Shown here: positions 35,908-43,099 of the stretch, in pieces
How positions within the stretch are numbered: position 1 is the first letter of the stretch
How the letters are laid out: every line of letters begins with the position of its first letter
Source of the DNA: Cupriavidus basilensis
GTDB taxonomy: Bacteria > Pseudomonadota > Gammaproteobacteria > Burkholderiales > Burkholderiaceae
Assembly (NCBI RefSeq): GCF_000832305.1
Contig: NZ_CP010537.1
Coordinates: 3,658,001 to 3,722,000, forward strand
Length of the DNA stretch: 64,000 nucleotides
Direction: 5' to 3'
Notes under the pieces: generated by a model
The model's database searches: none
The model's input: only the letters and a program-made list of their open reading frames with translations
Told to the model about the DNA's origin: nothing
Made by a program: the position numbers and the translations under genes

Positions 35908-36281
35908 GCCCGCCGTTCGGTGCACCGAGTTAGCGAATATTCACGCATCTCCGTGGAACCCGACGTGTTCTTGCCGGTATCCGGCAGCGGCGAACGATCT
36001 CCCGAGCGCATTCCAACCGAACTGCATTACAAACGCCTTTCACGCGGCCAACAAATTTGGGGAAAAACCCTCGAACACCCCCTTTTCGAGGGAAAACCCT
36101 GACAAATACGCCGCTTTCATGACAAAGGAAAGTAGCCAGCAGGCGGGTCGCCAAAGCCGCGTATCATTACGCGCTTTGTGCCTTTTGGCCCCCACCGGAA
36201 CGTCGGCCCGGGGCGTTATCACTCACCCCGCAGTGCACGCTGTTGCCATGCTGTTGCCGTTAGCGCCGCCTCCTGTATTCC
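35908..36281. other. Divergent intergenic region upstream of the efflux operon
   Basis: This 374-bp gap lies between czcC (minus) and TauE/SafE (plus). It contains an inverted repeat, CCCTCGAA (36068-36075) with TTCGAGGG (36085-36092), embedded in A-rich GGGAAAAACCC-like repeats. That could be an operator or a hairpin. No gene is visible. Confidence 0.5.
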
Positions 36282-37055
36282 ATGCTTGACCATTCCCTGC
36301 TGCCGTCCTTGCTGTCCGCCCTGTTGATCTTTGGCCTGGGCAGCGCGCTGGGCGCCGTGGGCGGGCTGTTCGGCATCGGCGGCGGGCTGATTGCCATTCC
36401 CGCGCTGGGCCTGCTTTATGGCATGGACCAGCAACTGGCGCAGGGCACCGCGCTGGTGATGATTGCGCCCAATGTGCTGATCGGCTTCTGGCAATACCGC
36501 CGCCGCGCCGGCATCGCGCTGCGCACGGCAGTCGTGCTCGGGCTGTCAGCGGTGCTGGCGACTTATGCCTCGGCACGTCTGGCCACCGCCATCGACGCCG
36601 TGTTGCTGCGCCGCATCTTTGCCTGCTTCATGATCGGCCTGGCGCTCTATTTCCTCTGGCGGCTGCTGCCAGGACGCGCCGCCACGGCGCAGCAAGCACG
36701 CCTGTCACCGCGCTGGATTCCGGCGCTGGGCGTGGTCGGCGGCGCGTTCTCGGGCTTTTTCAGCGTGGGCGGCGGCGTGGTGGCGGCGCCGGCCCTGGTT
36801 GGGCTGTTCGGGTTCCGGCAGGCGGCGGCGCAAGGCCTGGCGCTGGCGCTGGTCACGCCCGGCGCGGTGGTGGCGCTGGCCACCTATGCCCATGCCGGCC
36901 ATGTCGACTGGGCCAGCGGCATCCCGCTGTCGCTCGGCGGCATGCTGACCATCTCGTGGGGCGTGGCGCTCGCCCACCGCATGCCGGAGCGGCGGCTGCG
37001 CGCCGCCTTTGCCTTGTGCCTGATCGCCACCGCGGGGATCATGCTGGCGCACTAG
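36282..37055 (+). CDS. TauE/SafE-family membrane permease
   Basis: A 257-aa inner-membrane protein with about eight hydrophobic helices in two homologous halves. The family hallmark glycine motif occurs twice, as GAVGGLFGIGGGLIAIPAL and GGAFSGFFSVGGGVVAAPALV. TauE/SafE proteins export or import organic sulfur compounds or other small anions. Its stop overlaps the convergent GFA gene by four bases. No metabolic gene points to a substrate. Confidence 0.93.
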   Translation: MLDHSLLPSLLSALLIFGLGSALGAVGGLFGIGGGLIAIPALGLLYGMDQQLAQGTALVMIAPNVLIGFWQYRRRAGIALRTAVVLGLSAVLATYASARLATAIDAVLLRRIFACFMIGLALYFLWRLLPGRAATAQQARLSPRWIPALGVVGGAFSGFFSVGGGVVAAPALVGLFGFRQAAAQGLALALVTPGAVVALATYAHAGHVDWASGIPLSLGGMLTISWGVALAHRMPERRLRAAFALCLIATAGIMLAH

Positions 37056-37537
37056 CCTTGCAGGCCGCGGCGCCTGTGCCACTCGGCAAGCGACTCGGAG
37101 GGCCAGGTGCCGCAGTGCACATGGCCCCGCCCCTTGGGCACATCGACCCAGGGCGCGGCAAAATCCAGCGCGGCCTCCACCACCTCTGGCGGCTTGGGCA
37201 GCGGCGTATCGATGGCGGACGCCTGCGGATGCACCAGCTCCGGCCAGCGCGGATCCCAGAGCCATAACGCGCTGCCGCATTTCAGGCAGAAATGCCGCTT
37301 GGCCGGCGAGCGGCGCGCGCGCTTGCCCGGCTCGCGCATCACCGCGTGGTAGATGCCGACATGCTTTTTGCCGCGAACCTTCAGCGTGGCGGCGTCACCG
37401 CCGAGGTTGATGGCATAGCCACCGCCGCCCGCCGTCTTTCGGCAGATCGAGCAGTAGCAATGCATGAACGGATAAGGCGAGTCGCACTCCAGGCTGAAGC
37501 TGACCGCGCCGCAATGGCAGGAACCTTCGAGATGCAT
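37052..37537 (-). CDS. GFA-family protein (glutathione-dependent formaldehyde-activating-like)
   Basis: A 161-aa zinc-binding protein of the GFA family. The cysteine pattern is complete: CHCG at residues 7-10, CYCSIC at 27-32 and CLKCG at 84-88, matching the two zinc sites of Gfa/CENP-V-type proteins. Gfa speeds formation of S-hydroxymethylglutathione, but most members have unknown function. The gene ends convergently within the TauE/SafE stop. Confidence 0.93.
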   Translation of the reverse strand: MHLEGSCHCGAVSFSLECDSPYPFMHCYCSICRKTAGGGGYAINLGGDAATLKVRGKKHVGIYHAVMREPGKRARRSPAKRHFCLKCGSALWLWDPRWPELVHPQASAIDTPLPKPPEVVEAALDFAAPWVDVPKGRGHVHCGTWPSESLAEWHRRRGLQG

Positions 37538-37602
37538 GGGATCTCCCGTGGGGACAGGACACCTTCATTCTAGGTTCCAGGAGTTGGCGCGTGGCCGGAC
37601 AC

Positions 37603-38445
37603 TTACGCGCTGCCTGCTGGCTCCTCCCAATCGAAACGCCAGATCGCCAGCAGCGCGAACAGCGCGGCAAAGGCCAGCAACACACCGACAAAGCCGGCCA
37701 CGCTGCCGTCGATGCGCACACCAAAGAACGCAATGGCGGCACCGAAGATCAGCGCCATCAGGATCGTGGCCGTGAGCGCGCCGCTGACGATGCGGCTGCC
37801 CAGCAGCGCAGCGCGCGGCGCCGCTTCGCCGAAGCCGCCCGGCAAGGTCACGGCCACCTGCACCTTGCCTTGCCGCACCGCATCGTCGGCGGCCTGGGCT
37901 GGCAGCTCGCGCAACTGCAATGCGGGATCCTGTCGCAGCGCCCGGCCAGCGTATCGCTGGCCACCAACTGCCCGTGGTCCATGATCACGATGCGATCGCA
38001 CAGGCGCTCGGCCTCTTCCATGTAGTGCGTGGTGTAGAGCAGCGCCTTGCCGCGCTCGCGCAGCGCTTCCAGGCTGTCGAAGATGGCATTGCGGCTTTGC
38101 GGGTCGACCCCGGTGGTGGGCTCGTCGAAGATCAGGATGTCGGGATCGTGGACCAGCGCGCAGGCAATGTTCAGGCGGCGCTTCATGCCGCCGCTGAAAT
38201 GCGCAGGCTTGTCCCGCGCGCGCTTGGACAAACCCACCAGCGCAAGTGCCTGGGCCGTGCGCTCGCGCAGCACAGCGCCCGGCATCGGGGGCGACCAGGC
38301 CGCACAGCATCGCTACCGTGGTGCTCTTGCCGGCCCCGTTGGGCCCCAGCAGGCCCGTGATCTCGCCGCCAGCGACGGTGAAGGCAACGTCCTTCACCAC
38401 CGCCCGCGTGCCATACGATTTGCCCAGGCCGATGGCTTCGAGCAT
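37603..38445 (-). pseudogene. Decayed ABC transporter: ATPase fused to permease remnant, frameshifted and deleted
   Basis: The start at 38445 reads well as an ABC ATPase (MLEAIGLGKSYG and the Walker A region GLLGPNGAGKSTTVAML). After about residue 50 the reading moves to another frame, where HFSGGMKRRLNIACAL (signature), ILIFDEPTTGVDP (Walker B) and TTHYMEEAERL (H-loop) lie between 38285 and about 37990. It then returns to the first frame, ending in an ABC-2 permease tail (AIAFFGVRIDGSVAGFVGVLLAF). The segment that should carry the Q-loop is missing between Walker A and signature. Two frameshifts plus deletions make a functional product unlikely. Confidence 0.85.
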
Positions 38446-38780
38446 GTGGCGCCCCCTCCCGTGAAGACGCACGATCCTAGCCGAGATGCCCGGCCAGGAT
38501 GCCCCCCCTCGCGTCCGCCAGCGAGTGGGGCTGGCTGGACAAGCCCTACCCGATATGGCATAAGAGTCCGTGCTGCCTGAAAAAACGGCGGCACGCTTGC
38601 CAGGATTTTCCACCCTTCATTCGAGACCTCATGCTCCTCGCCTCGCACCGCAACGCAGTCCGCCGCCATGCCATGCATGCGGTGGCAACGCGTGCGTGCG
38701 CGGCCAAGGGCAGCGTGCGCTCGCTGCGCGCCACACCGGCCGCGGTCAACACCTATGGTTTCGCCGCCGTGCTTTTCCAG
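38446..38780. other. Intergenic region without recognisable gene
   Basis: About 335 bp upstream of the ABC remnant. Short open frames on both strands show no recognisable protein. It ends at the structured element described next. Confidence 0.4.
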
Positions 38781-38862
38781 GCCGTGCGGGGAAACCAGGA
38801 CACACCAGCCAGGTCCTGATTTTCCCCGCACGGCACTTTGCCTGAGGGCGCGCATCGCGCCC
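38781..38862 (+). promoter_or_regulatory. Two consecutive strong hairpins upstream of a micro-ORF
   Basis: GCCGTGCGGGGAAA at 38781-38794 pairs perfectly with TTTCCCCGCACGGC at 38821-38834, with CAGGAC/GTCCTG forming an inner stem. GGGCGCG (38846-38852) then pairs with CGCGCCC (38856-38862) across CAT. The second hairpin ends 31 bp before the micro-ORF start. It looks like a structured leader, or a terminator pair for unseen upstream transcription. Confidence 0.6.
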
Positions 38863-38893
38863 CTTGTCCAATGTGCAACCTGGGGGAAAAACC

Positions 38894-38974
38894 ATGTCTT
38901 CGTCTTCGATCTATCACAAGACCCTCTGTGCGATCGGCACCGTCGCCGTCGTCTACTTTCTCATCAATCTCTGA
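38894..38974 (+). CDS. Micro-protein, predicted single-helix membrane peptide
   Basis: A 26-aa open frame, MSSSSIYHKTLCAIGTVAVV continuing YFLINL. The Shine-Dalgarno GGGGGA lies six bases upstream. A short polar, serine-rich head and a hydrophobic stretch fit a small membrane peptide. It follows two hairpins and precedes the solenoid gene by about 100 bp. I do not recognise the family; the codon pattern and ribosome site argue that it is real. Confidence 0.5.
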   Translation: MSSSSIYHKTLCAIGTVAVVYFLINL

Positions 38975-39077
38975 TTGAGCACGGTGCCTCGGCTTAGCCG
39001 TTGCACCGTCATGGCCCTGCACGCCTTTTTCCTGCCGCGGCACGCTCGCGGCATTCACTTCGCACGCCTTCATCGCC

Positions 39078-39950
39078 ATGGAGCTCACCAAGAATTTTGT
39101 CAAAGCCAAGCGCCCCTGCGCCGATGGCTACCGCTGGTTCGTGCGCAACCGCCAGGGCGGCAGCGACTACCAGCACCTGCTCGACGCCCTCGTCGATGAC
39201 GGCCGCGTTGACGACGCCTGCTGGCTGCTGACGCAGTTCGGGCCCACCGACGCTGTACTCGCCGTGGACAGCATCGACGCCGATGCCGTGGTCTTTGCCG
39301 GCTCGCTGGTGGTGCGCGGCAGCATCGACGTCGGGACCACGCTGCGCGCCGGGGGCCGCATCCAGGCCGGCGGCGGCATACGCGCGGGCCGGGCCATCGT
39401 GGCCGGTGACAGCCTCGCGGCGGCCGGCGGCATCCATAGCGGCGGCGTGCTCGAAGCGGGCGGCGATATCAAGGCCACATGGGGCATCGACGTGCAGGAC
39501 GCGATCACCGGCGGCGCCAACCTCAAGGCCGGCTGGGATGTGCTGTGCGGCGGCAAGATCGCGCTCGCCGGCAGCGCGGTGGCCGGGCAGGACCTGATCG
39601 GGCAAGCGGCCATTCACTGCGGCAAGAGCATCCGCGCCGGCGGTGTCATCGATGCACGCCACACCGTGCGCGCCGGCCACGGCATCGAGTGTGGCGCCTC
39701 CATTCGCTGCGGCATGCATCTGGAGGCCGGCTGGGGCATCAAGGCGCTCGAGGCCATCGTTGCCGAATGCGCCATCAAGGCGGGCGAAGGCTTGCAGGCG
39801 GGCGACGAGATCCGCGCGGGCGTTGGCTATGGCGTGTACGCCGGCCTGGATGTCAGGGTCGATGCGTGGCCGGCGAGCGCGAAGGTGCTGGCGGTGCGCA
39901 AGCCCGACGGCCTGGTGAGCGGGTGGTGGGAGGAACCTGCCATGTGCTGA
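39078..39950 (+). CDS. Hexapeptide-repeat solenoid protein, function unknown
   Basis: A 290-aa protein. Residues 1-68 form a mixed alpha/beta head (DGYRWFVRNRQGG, then LLDALVDDGRVDDACWLL). From about residue 69 to 260 it is an unbroken series of hexads of the form x-x-[ILV]-x-[AC]-G, for example TTLRAG GRIQAG GGIRAG, about 30 in a row without a loop. That predicts a beta-helix of about ten coils. A 30-residue tail contains SGWWEEPAMC. It has no acyltransferase-like head or active-site loop. A structural or scaffolding role, perhaps polymer-forming like bactofilins, is possible but unproven. A GNAT-like gene follows. Confidence 0.85.
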   Translation: MELTKNFVKAKRPCADGYRWFVRNRQGGSDYQHLLDALVDDGRVDDACWLLTQFGPTDAVLAVDSIDADAVVFAGSLVVRGSIDVGTTLRAGGRIQAGGGIRAGRAIVAGDSLAAAGGIHSGGVLEAGGDIKATWGIDVQDAITGGANLKAGWDVLCGGKIALAGSAVAGQDLIGQAAIHCGKSIRAGGVIDARHTVRAGHGIECGASIRCGMHLEAGWGIKALEAIVAECAIKAGEGLQAGDEIRAGVGYGVYAGLDVRVDAWPASAKVLAVRKPDGLVSGWWEEPAMC

Positions 39951-40022
39951 TATGCCACCGCACACCTTGCCCTTGTTCCTTCACCGTTCTCACGTTCTCA
40001 CCTTTCACTTGGGAGATAAGCA

Positions 40023-40109
40023 ATGTTCTACAAAGTCTTGCTGGTCCTGGCCTTCTTCATGGTCGTAGTGTTCGCCCTGGCACGGGGCTTCCAGCACATG
40101 CCGGTCTAA
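40023..40109 (+). CDS. Micro-protein, predicted single-helix membrane peptide
   Basis: A 28-aa open frame, MFYKVLLVLAFFMVVVFALA followed by RGFQHMPV. It is almost entirely one hydrophobic helix with a short basic/polar tail, consistent with a C-terminal tail inside the cell. GGGAGA lies seven bases upstream. It sits between the solenoid gene (gap 72 bp) and the GNAT-like gene (gap 29 bp) on the same strand, so all may be one transcript. Family not recognised. Confidence 0.6.
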   Translation: MFYKVLLVLAFFMVVVFALARGFQHMPV

Positions 40110-40138
40110 CCGCCGCTGCTTCCGGGAGAAAGAACGAC

Positions 40139-40747
40139 ATGTCCATCATGGCGCTTCCGTGGCTTGCGCGCAGGCTAGAGCTGCGCATCGATGTCAGCCA
40201 CCGCCCCGCCGAGCTCGACCAGGAGTTCGGTTCCATCTACGGCCGCCTGCACCGGCCGGGCGACCGCCTCCACGGCATCCCGGCGATCGCCACCGACTCG
40301 CCGGAGCTGGTGATCCGCTACCGCGAGGCGGATGGCGAGTACTACGTCTATGTGGAGGACGTGGCGCGCAAGCGCCTGGCGGGCTACACGGTCTTCAACC
40401 GCCTGATCGAGGTGGGGCGGCGCGCCGACCGCTACCTGCGCGCGCCGCACTCCAAGTACGAGACGGCCTACCAGCGCCGCGGGCTGGCCACCGCGATCTA
40501 CCGCTGGGGGCTGGACGCCGGCCTGTGCCTGATGACGGGCGCGCGGCAGTCCGCCGGCGCCAATGCCTTGTGGCACTCGCTGTCCAAGGACCATGTGCTG
40601 GGTTATGTGGACCTGCGCTACAAGACGCTGACCTATCTCGGGCAGGAAGTCAGCCGCGAAGTGCATGATGACCTGCATACGCGCATGATCCTGCTGGGCA
40701 AGGGCTGGAGCGTCGAGCGGCTGGCGGCGGTCACCGGCATGCTGTAG
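40139..40747 (+). CDS. GNAT-like acyltransferase-fold protein
   Basis: A 202-aa protein. YQRRGLATAIYRWGLDAGLCL resembles GNAT motif A (R/Q-x-x-G-x-A) that binds the acyl-CoA pyrophosphate, preceded by strands YYVYVEDVARKRLAGYTVF. ARQSAGANALWHSLSKDH follows, where GNATs have motif B. The ATG at 40139 has GGGAGA nine bases upstream. The substrate is unknown; its neighbours are the two micro-proteins and the hexad solenoid. It is followed by a perfect 21-bp hairpin that could end the transcript. Confidence 0.72.
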   Translation: MSIMALPWLARRLELRIDVSHRPAELDQEFGSIYGRLHRPGDRLHGIPAIATDSPELVIRYREADGEYYVYVEDVARKRLAGYTVFNRLIEVGRRADRYLRAPHSKYETAYQRRGLATAIYRWGLDAGLCLMTGARQSAGANALWHSLSKDHVLGYVDLRYKTLTYLGQEVSREVHDDLHTRMILLGKGWSVERLAAVTGML

Positions 40748-40788
40748 CGCCGCGCTGGCGCCGCTTGCTGGTTTCATGAAAACCGGAA

Positions 40789-40833
40789 TCGCCCGGGCTA
40801 GTTGTTTCGCGCCGAAACAACTAGCCCGGGCGA
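40789..40833. terminator. Perfect 21-bp hairpin downstream of the GNAT-like gene
   Basis: The arms 40789-40809 (starting TCGCCCGGGCTAG) and 40813-40833 are exact inverted complements with a three-base loop. It lies 42 bp after the GNAT-like stop. ATTTTTA occurs about ten bases downstream, so it may work as a terminator; a protein-binding palindrome is the alternative. Confidence 0.6.
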
Positions 40834-40968
40834 ATCGCTGATTTTTACGAAGTCGCATCTCAAGTTACAGATATGTTGCAACTTAGGCACTTCCCGCCTC
40901 TCCAGATTTTCCCGGATGCGTCGTAATCTTCAAACGTGCCAACCGGCGCTGCAACCCAATAGGAAATC

Positions 40969-41619
40969 ATGTCCGAACGCCTCATCATGCTTGACGTCCC
41001 CGGTGTCCTCTATTCGAGCCGCTCCGAGGCTCGGCTGGGCGGAATCCCCGATACCGGCACCTTGCGCGACGTCCGCTTCTTCGATCCCGTCGCGCTCGGA
41101 TTCGTGCGGCGCCTGTTCGGCCTGGCCGGTGCGCGCGTGGTGGTATCCGAGGCATGGCGCCGCGGCGTTCCCGCCGCCATCCTGCAGCAGCTCGACCTGC
41201 AGGTGGAAGGCATGACCCCCGACATCCCCGGCGGCCACGCAGCCCGCATCGCGGCCTATTTTGCGCACCGCCCGGCACCGCAGGCCTTTGCCATCCTGAC
41301 CTGCGACACGGCGTCGATGCAAGACCCGCAATACGCGCACCTGCTGCCGCACGTGGTCAGCGTGAATCCGGCCGAGGGCCTGACACCGGCCAACTTCAAA
41401 GAGGCGCTGGATAGGCTCGGCGTGGCGTGCCCGTCTACCCTGTGCCTCGACACGCAGCCCGACGCGCGCGTGGAAGCCCGGCTGGAGCGGCTGCGCCGCC
41501 TGGCCAAGGAAGCGCCCGCGCGTTTCGAGGTGGGCACCGCTGCCACGCCCTTGCTGCAGGCCGTGCCAGCGCTCGCGCTGCCGGCGCGGCGCACGGAAAA
41601 GCTGCTGGCACACGCCTGA
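40969..41619 (+). CDS. HAD-like protein with altered catalytic motif
   Basis: A 216-aa protein with a HAD-superfamily N-terminus, ERLIMLDVPGVLYSS. The usual motif DxDGV/T is DVPGVL, so the second aspartate, the general acid-base of phosphatases, is proline. VVVSEAWRRG resembles motif II, with Ser at the expected place. CLDTQPDARVEARL near residue 155 may be the distal acidic motif. Loss of the second Asp suggests a non-phosphatase or binding function. It ends in a convergent gap before the EamA gene. Confidence 0.75.
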   Translation: MSERLIMLDVPGVLYSSRSEARLGGIPDTGTLRDVRFFDPVALGFVRRLFGLAGARVVVSEAWRRGVPAAILQQLDLQVEGMTPDIPGGHAARIAAYFAHRPAPQAFAILTCDTASMQDPQYAHLLPHVVSVNPAEGLTPANFKEALDRLGVACPSTLCLDTQPDARVEARLERLRRLAKEAPARFEVGTAATPLLQAVPALALPARRTEKLLAHA

Positions 41620-41639
41620 TACGCTGCACGCCGATGCGA

Positions 41640-41691
41640 GCCGGCCCCGGCCGCCGCGCGCCGCTTCGGCGCGTTGCACGCCGGGGCCGGC
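41640..41691. terminator. Nested GC-rich hairpin between convergent genes
   Basis: GCCGGCCCCGG (41640-41650) pairs with CCGGGGCCGGC (41681-41691), and inside it CGCGCCG (41657-41663) pairs with CGGCGCG (41667-41673). It lies between the HAD-like and EamA stops and may stop transcription from both sides, though no long T-run is present. Confidence 0.6.
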
Positions 41692-41703
41692 CTGGCTTTC
41701 AGG

Positions 41704-42582
41704 CTACCCGGGGCTACCTGCTTTCTGGCTGAACACCAGCACCAGCCCAAGCACGATCGCCACCATGCCTGCCAGGCTCAGCGCGGCAAGGCGATTGCCC
41801 AGGAACAGGTAATCCATCAGCGCGGTCACGGCCGGCACCAGGTAGAACAGGCTGGTGACGTTGACCAGGTTGCCCGCCTGGATCAGCCGGTAGAGCAGCA
41901 ACGTGGCGCCCACCGAAATCACCAGCGCGAGCCAACCGAGCGACAGCGCGAAGCCCGCCGAAGGCACCACCGCCATCGGCTGGAACGGCACGAACAGCAG
42001 GCACAGCGCCAGGCCCGCGCCGTATTGCAACGGCATCACGTCAAGCGGTGCTTGCCGGATGCGTTTTTGCAGGATGGCGCCGATCGTCATGCACGCCAGC
42101 GCGCCGAGCGCAAAGCCCATGCCCAGCAGCGAGATGCGCGCCAGCGCTATCCCCTGGAAGACCACCAGCACCAGCCCGCCCAACGCCACCGCAAGGCCTG
42201 CCAGGCGGCGCGCCGAGAAGCACCGCTCCACCAGTAGCAAGGTCAGGATCGGCTGCACGCCCAGCAGCGTGGCCAGCACGCCCGGCGTCATGCCGCGCGC
42301 CAGCGCCAGCAGGTAGAAGATCGAATACGCGCCGGTCAGCAGCAACCCGGAGCAGACCACCTGCAAGCGCGTGCCGGGCCGCGGCAACCAGCGCCGCCGC
42401 CAGGCCGCGAGCACCAGCAGCACGGCCAGCGCCAGCGCAAAGCGCGCGGCCAGCAAGGCAAAGGCAGAAGCGTATTCAAGCCCGAGGCGCGCAAAGATGG
42501 CGCCGCTGCTCCATAGCAGCACGAAGAGCGCGGTCGAGCCATGCGCGCTCAGTGCATTTTTGTTCAAATCCATGGGTTTCAC
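41704..42582 (-). CDS. EamA/DMT-family exporter
   Basis: A 292-aa inner-membrane protein with ten hydrophobic helices in two EamA repeats. The first repeat begins ALFVLLWSSGAIFARLGLEYAS and ends with LLGVQPILTLLLVERCFS. The second contains YLVPAVTALMDYLFLGNRLA. Members export amino acids or other metabolites. The start is ATG 42582 (MKPMDLN) or 42573. A Rho-independent terminator and a short open frame lie directly upstream on the same strand, which suggests transcription attenuation. Confidence 0.92.
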   Translation of the reverse strand: MKPMDLNKNALSAHGSTALFVLLWSSGAIFARLGLEYASAFALLAARFALALAVLLVLAAWRRRWLPRPGTRLQVVCSGLLLTGAYSIFYLLALARGMTPGVLATLLGVQPILTLLLVERCFSARRLAGLAVALGGLVLVVFQGIALARISLLGMGFALGALACMTIGAILQKRIRQAPLDVMPLQYGAGLALCLLFVPFQPMAVVPSAGFALSLGWLALVISVGATLLLYRLIQAGNLVNVTSLFYLVPAVTALMDYLFLGNRLAALSLAGMVAIVLGLVLVFSQKAGSPG

Positions 42583-42689
42583 CTGTCACGGTAATCCGAA
42601 AACGCCGGCGCGCCCCGGCACACTGGCGCCGCGCGGACGCAAAAGCGCCCTGGCATCAGGCGGGAACCAGCCGAAGAAGGAAGAAGCCG

Positions 42690-42715
42690 AAAAAAGACGG
42701 GCTGACGATCAGCCC
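42690..42715 (-). terminator. Intrinsic terminator upstream of the EamA gene
   Basis: On the minus strand GGGCTGA, a TCG loop and TCAGCCC are followed within three bases by a run of T residues (TTTTTT). It lies 108 bp upstream of the EamA start in the same direction. The stop codon of a 51-codon open frame lies inside the stem. Confidence 0.75.
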
Positions 42716-42864
42716 AGCACGGCCGGGGGCGGCGGCGCAAGGCCGGCCCGCGTGCGCGGCGCAGGAGTGACGGGCGGTGCGAGCGGTACAAAGGCGGCGC
42801 ACGGCCGCGCCGCGCCCGGACGGGTCGCGATGGTGGCAAAGGCGTTGTGCGCAACTTGATACAT
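42709..42864 (-). CDS. Possible leader peptide upstream of the EamA exporter
   Basis: A 51-aa open frame beginning MYQVAHNAFATIATRP and ending in a Pro/Ala-rich tail APPPPAVLG. Its TGA stop is part of the stem of the downstream intrinsic terminator, a classical arrangement for transcription attenuation. No strong Shine-Dalgarno is seen. The family is not recognised and coding is uncertain, but the geometry with terminator and transporter is suggestive. Confidence 0.4.
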   Translation of the reverse strand: MYQVAHNAFATIATRPGAARPCAAFVPLAPPVTPAPRTRAGLAPPPPAVLG

Positions 42865-42875
42865 GGGAATCCGAA

Positions 42876-42989
42876 AGAGGCCGTTTCAAAAAGATTCTGG
42901 CGTCGTTGCGCGGCCTTGGCGTACCACTTGTACTGTCTGCGGCCGCGCGCCTAGCCAGAACCGCTTCGCTTCATTTTGAAACAGCCTCT
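42876..42989. mobile_element. MITE-like 114-bp repeat element
   Basis: Terminal inverted repeats AGAGGCCGTTTCAAAA (42876-42891) and TTTTGAAACAGCCTCT (42974-42989) differ at one base. Nested inside are TTCTGGC/GCCAGAA and GCGCGGCC/GGCCGCGC stems, so the whole unit can fold. It has no coding capacity. It resembles the small palindromic, TTTTGAAAC-ended intergenic elements common in Burkholderiales genomes; the transposase that mobilised it is not here. Confidence 0.6.
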
Positions 42990-43099
42990 AAGCAGGCCGG
43001 GGCGGAGAAACAAACATCCGGGTCCCGCAGGACTGCGTAACGTTACACCACGTCATTTCACGTGGCAATGCTGTCCGGTCTGCGGGCGGTCTTGCGGGC

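Noticed and set aside
39078..39950. Annotating the solenoid gene as a hexapeptide-repeat acyltransferase
   Set aside because: The repeats are uninterrupted and no catalytic histidine loop is visible, so an enzyme name would be unsupported.
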